Shown here: piece after piece, positions 6,689 to 8,901 of the stretch
How positions within the stretch are numbered: position 1 is the stretch's first letter
Layout: every line of letters begins with the position of its first letter
Source of the DNA: Lachnospiraceae bacterium
GTDB lineage: Bacteria > Bacillota_A > Clostridia > Lachnospirales > Lachnospiraceae
Assembly: GCA_017435025.1 (NCBI GenBank)
Contig: JAFSFU010000279.1
Span: 1-8,901, forward strand
DNA: 8,901 bases
Reading direction: 5' to 3'
Notes under the pieces: generated by a model
Database searches by the model: none
What the model saw: the letters and a program-made list of their open reading frames with translations, nothing else
Told to the model about the DNA's origin: nothing
Translations under genes and position numbers: made by a program

Positions 6689-6953
6689 TGTTAAATTCAC
6701 ATCCTTTCATGATAGGTAGTTTTTCTGAAAGTAATTCTTCGGTGGTATATCCAAAATATCTGGCCATGGATGCCAATATGTATGTAGGAGGCAAGCAGGA
6801 AGCAGATTCATATCTGGAAATACTTTGTCGCGTTACACCAAGAATTCTTCCAAGCATTTGCTGTGAAAGTTTGGGAAAGCGACTTAATCGAAGATAACGT
6901 ATATTTCTGGAACAATTCATTAGAATTTCCTGCTCATTTACTAAGTCCTTCAT
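6648..6953 (-). CDS. Cro/C1-type helix-turn-helix regulator
   Basis: 101 residues. An XRE-type HTH occupies about residues 17-78, with LSQQMLGRILGVTRQSISRYES (29-50; the recognition helix carries TRQSISRYE) and the closing helices PTYILASMARYFGYTTEELL typical of HTH_3. No second sensor domain is present; the tail (82-101) is polar and lies over the VWA start. ATG 6953 is chosen because AGGAG lies 8 nt upstream; a longer frame from 6992 would overlap the AAA+ gene and lacks a site. The AAA+ stop overlaps this binding site, and its 3' end overlaps the VWA gene by 41 nt, so all three genes are coupled. It probably controls this module or the element; the target is not visible. Confidence 0.9.
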   Translation of the reverse strand: MKDLVNEQEILMNCSRNIRYLRLSRFPKLSQQMLGRILGVTRQSISRYESASCLPPTYILASMARYFGYTTEELLSEKLPIMKGCEFNNENLSSGDQTPDS

Positions 6954-6961
6954 AAATATTT

Positions 6962-6966
6962 CTCCT
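6962..6966 (-). promoter_or_regulatory. Ribosome binding site that decides the HTH gene start
   Basis: AGGAG on the minus strand, 8 nt before ATG 6953. Its first bases belong to the TAG stop codon (6967-6965) of the AAA+ gene, indicating termination-reinitiation coupling. It rules against the in-frame ATG at 6992, which lies upstream of it inside the AAA+ gene. Confidence 0.8.
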
Positions 6967-8752
6967 AAGCTGCGAATTTTTGCTCCAAACATGATGTGAG
7001 GATGTCAGCACGGTTTTCAGGATCTCCCGATACAGAAGAAAGAACCGTGATCTTAGCTGCATCCAGTACACTGTTACATATCATATAGGACTGTACCCAG
7101 TTGATCAGCTCTCGAACTCCACAGCTTCCGTCATTGATCAAGGTTTCTTTACAGTGTTCACTGATTTCCTGAACAGCAGTAGCCATATCAGTAACCATGG
7201 TTCTGTCCGTACATCCTGTGATCTTCATGACGCGCTCTGCCATTGTATCCACATCTGGAGCTTCCATGTCCAGGATAAGGTTCATTCTGGAGATAACGGA
7301 CTGATTCATATCCCGGCATCCGGCATAGTTATTGTTAGTAGTAATGACTACGACAGTATCCGGATGTCTTTGAACTACCTCGCCGGTAGTCAGTGGTATA
7401 CTTGCACATCTGTCGAGCAATGCATTTAAACCAACCAATACACCAGGATTGGCAATAACGGTAGGTTCCTGAATTTCTATAAGATATCCGTTCCGGATCG
7501 CTTTGATCAGAGGGGTTTCCACATAGCGAAACTTCTGACCGGTTGCGTTGTCGGCAACAAGTGCTTCCGCATCCTGTCGCATTGTTTCTAACAGTTTGTC
7601 ATATACTTCTGCATCCGTAATGGATTCGTCATATATGCCGGTTAACTTTTTATACGCAGAAGGCGGATCCATCTGGACATCAATAAGAGAGGGGTATTCT
7701 TTCTGATAAAGTGGTTTCTCCATGGTATCGGGTAACATCTGACCTAAAAAATCATAGATCTCTGTATTTGCAGAACAGGTGTAATACATATACGGAAGAC
7801 CAAGACCTGCAGCAATAGCTTTCGCACCTTCTGTTTTACCGGTTCCAGCCGGACCACGCATCATAAAGTTACGCATTGGCTGGATGCCGGAGGATGTCAG
7901 ATGTGCATGCTGGCAGATAGTCACTACTTCCGGAGGGATTACATACCAGTCTTCAAGCTTTGGAACCATTAGAGATTCTTCAGCAGTAAGCGTTCTTGCA
8001 GAGAGTGGATATTTTCCCACAAAGTCATTTTTGTCAGTTGATATGTTACTACCGGATGAAACGGATCCTTTCAATATCTGAAATGAGCCAAACAGGACAC
8101 TATTTGGTGAATAAGTTCCTTTATTCAATTGCAGTGGTGTCAATTGCTGAAGATTTCCCGTATTCTGAATATTGATGGAAATACCATCTCCGGAAAGTAC
8201 AGAAGCACTTGTGATCCGGCGATACAGATTATCGCAAAGGATAAAAGCTGCTTTCTCAGCTTCATCCATGTCAGAATAACCGTCATTTTTACAACGTCCC
8301 AGTAAATCATAGTTTTCCCGGAATTCATCATCATTCAGTGCAATAGGCATCAAAGCAAAGAATAGTGCGGAACCTGTGTTACCACGTTCTTTTAAGGAGT
8401 AAACACGCGGAGCAGAAGTGACATCATCAAATCGGCCAGCAACGAATTTTCCGGCTTTGATATTGAAAACAACAGCATGAATTTCACCAGTCCGACTGAC
8501 ATATTCTGCAATGGTTCTGTCCTTTTGTGTGCCGATGGCACACTTAGATGCACTGCCAGGTGTAATTGAGGTATCCATTTCGAGATAAGAGAGGATCGCC
8601 TGCAGTACATAAGCATGCAGGGTGGATCTTCTTGTAGATATGGTGCAGTACTTGGAATAATGGGTTGTACTTACATTATTGGTAACCTTATCAAAAGGTT
8701 CCGGCAAGGGCATTTTCCAGGTCCAGTTTGCGAACAAAGGTACATTTGCCAT
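6965..8752 (-). CDS. MoxR-like AAA+ ATPase with long N-terminal extension
   Basis: 595 residues. About 290 N-terminal residues without a recognised domain precede the AAA+ core: Walker A GPAGTGKT (300-307), Walker B region YLIEIQEP (423-430), sensor 1 TTNNNY (471-476), arginine finger in SVISRM (R489) and sensor 2 GVRELINW (R547). The hydrophobic TGEVVQRHPD before sensor 1 and the SRMN context fit the MoxR/dynein-midasin clade, hexameric ATPases that act with VWA partners. Two oddities: the usual Walker B Asp is Gln428 while Glu429 remains, and about 70 residues lie between DFLGQM (334) and FRYVETPL (408), where MoxR proteins have a short stretch. ATG 8752 has AGGAGG 8 nt upstream. Its partner is presumably the VWA protein two genes downstream. 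Confidence 0.92.
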   Translation of the reverse strand: MANVPLFANWTWKMPLPEPFDKVTNNVSTTHYSKYCTISTRRSTLHAYVLQAILSYLEMDTSITPGSASKCAIGTQKDRTIAEYVSRTGEIHAVVFNIKAGKFVAGRFDDVTSAPRVYSLKERGNTGSALFFALMPIALNDDEFRENYDLLGRCKNDGYSDMDEAEKAAFILCDNLYRRITSASVLSGDGISINIQNTGNLQQLTPLQLNKGTYSPNSVLFGSFQILKGSVSSGSNISTDKNDFVGKYPLSARTLTAEESLMVPKLEDWYVIPPEVVTICQHAHLTSSGIQPMRNFMMRGPAGTGKTEGAKAIAAGLGLPYMYYTCSANTEIYDFLGQMLPDTMEKPLYQKEYPSLIDVQMDPPSAYKKLTGIYDESITDAEVYDKLLETMRQDAEALVADNATGQKFRYVETPLIKAIRNGYLIEIQEPTVIANPGVLVGLNALLDRCASIPLTTGEVVQRHPDTVVVITTNNNYAGCRDMNQSVISRMNLILDMEAPDVDTMAERVMKITGCTDRTMVTDMATAVQEISEHCKETLINDGSCGVRELINWVQSYMICNSVLDAAKITVLSSVSGDPENRADILTSCLEQKFAA

Positions 8753-8760
8753 GATTCATT

Positions 8761-8766
8761 CCTCCT
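8761..8766 (-). promoter_or_regulatory. Strong ribosome binding site of the AAA+ gene
   Basis: AGGAGG on the minus strand, 8 nt before ATG 8752 and 3 nt after the stop codon of the upstream partial gene (8772-8770). It selects ATG 8752 over an out-of-frame ATG at 8759. Confidence 0.75.
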
Positions 8767-8769
8767 TTC

Positions 8770-8901
8770 TTAACCAACCCAGGATACGACAAGATTCTTA
8801 TCGTTAGCCTTGGCACATAGTTCGTTCTCTTCTAAAACGGTCACGAGTTCTTTCCAATATTGCTTTGCGGGGAAGGAATCCAGCGTGGCGATTAATACTT
8901 C
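8770..8901 (-). CDS. Unknown protein, C-terminal fragment (starts outside the window)
   Basis: The minus strand is open from the window edge for 43 codons to TAA at 8772-8770. The fragment reads EVLIATLDSFPAKQYWKEL, then VTVLEENELCAKANDKN, ending LVVSWVG. It looks like a helix followed by a short linker and a final beta strand; no family can be assigned. It ends 17 nt before the AAA+ start, and the strong AGGAGG of that gene lies in the gap, so it is very likely the preceding gene of the same operon. The reading frame is supported only by being open and by this spacing. Confidence 0.6.
   Translation of the reverse strand, partial: EVLIATLDSFPAKQYWKELVTVLEENELCAKANDKNLVVSWVG

Noticed and set aside
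6954..6992. Upstream start (ATG 6992) for the HTH gene
   Set aside because: Adds 13 residues inside the AAA+ gene and has no binding site, while ATG 6953 has AGGAG at 8 nt.
7154..7429. Plus-strand open frame of 91 codons
   Set aside because: Opposite the sensor 1/arginine finger part of the AAA+ gene, which is clearly coding.
1..8901. CRISPR array, tRNA, rRNA, insertion sequence or attachment site
   Set aside because: No regularly spaced direct repeats, cloverleaf-like segment, transposase frame or terminal repeats were seen by eye.

Overview
The window looks like accessory, mobile-element DNA from a low-to-moderate GC Clostridia member, probably Lachnospiraceae-like. This rests on strong AGGAGG-type ribosome binding sites, AT-rich codon use, a SpoVT-type AbrB regulator, a DUF5688-family protein and a YopX-family protein. 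The last two families are common on prophages and integrative conjugative elements of gut Clostridia. No integrase, relaxase or phage structural gene is inside the window, so the exact element type cannot be decided.

Every supported gene is on the minus strand, so transcription runs from position 8901 towards 1. In that order: the 3' end of an unknown gene (8901-8770); a MoxR-like AAA+ ATPase with a long N-terminal extension (8752-6965); a small Cro/C1-type HTH regulator (6953-6648); a large protein joining an N-terminal HEXXH metallopeptidase-like region to a C-terminal von Willebrand A (VWA) domain (6688-4604); and an unrecognised 218-residue protein (4576-3920). A hairpin follows (3891-3863), then a SpoVT-like regulator (3845-3312), a DUF5688-family protein (3309-2404) and unknown proteins of 150 and 83 residues. 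A second hairpin (1670-1647) comes next, followed by unknown proteins of 182, 110 and 81 residues, a YopX-family protein (486-85) and the first 20 codons of another gene (62-1).

Most gaps are under 30 nt. Several stop codons overlap the next gene's ribosome binding site or start codon, so the region reads as one or two long, translationally coupled operons. The two hairpins are the only visible internal punctuation.

The notable part is the AAA+/HTH/VWA group. MoxR ATPases paired with VWA proteins (RavA/ViaA, CbbQ/CbbO, NorQ/NorD, CobS/CobT) are remodelling or metal-insertion machines. Here the pair is carried in mobile-type context, has a transcription factor gene between its two subunits, an AAA+ with an altered Walker B motif, and a VWA partner with a zinc-protease-like motif. 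Its substrate is unknown; the adjacent 218-residue protein is the nearest candidate partner. Several downstream genes have no function I can recognise.
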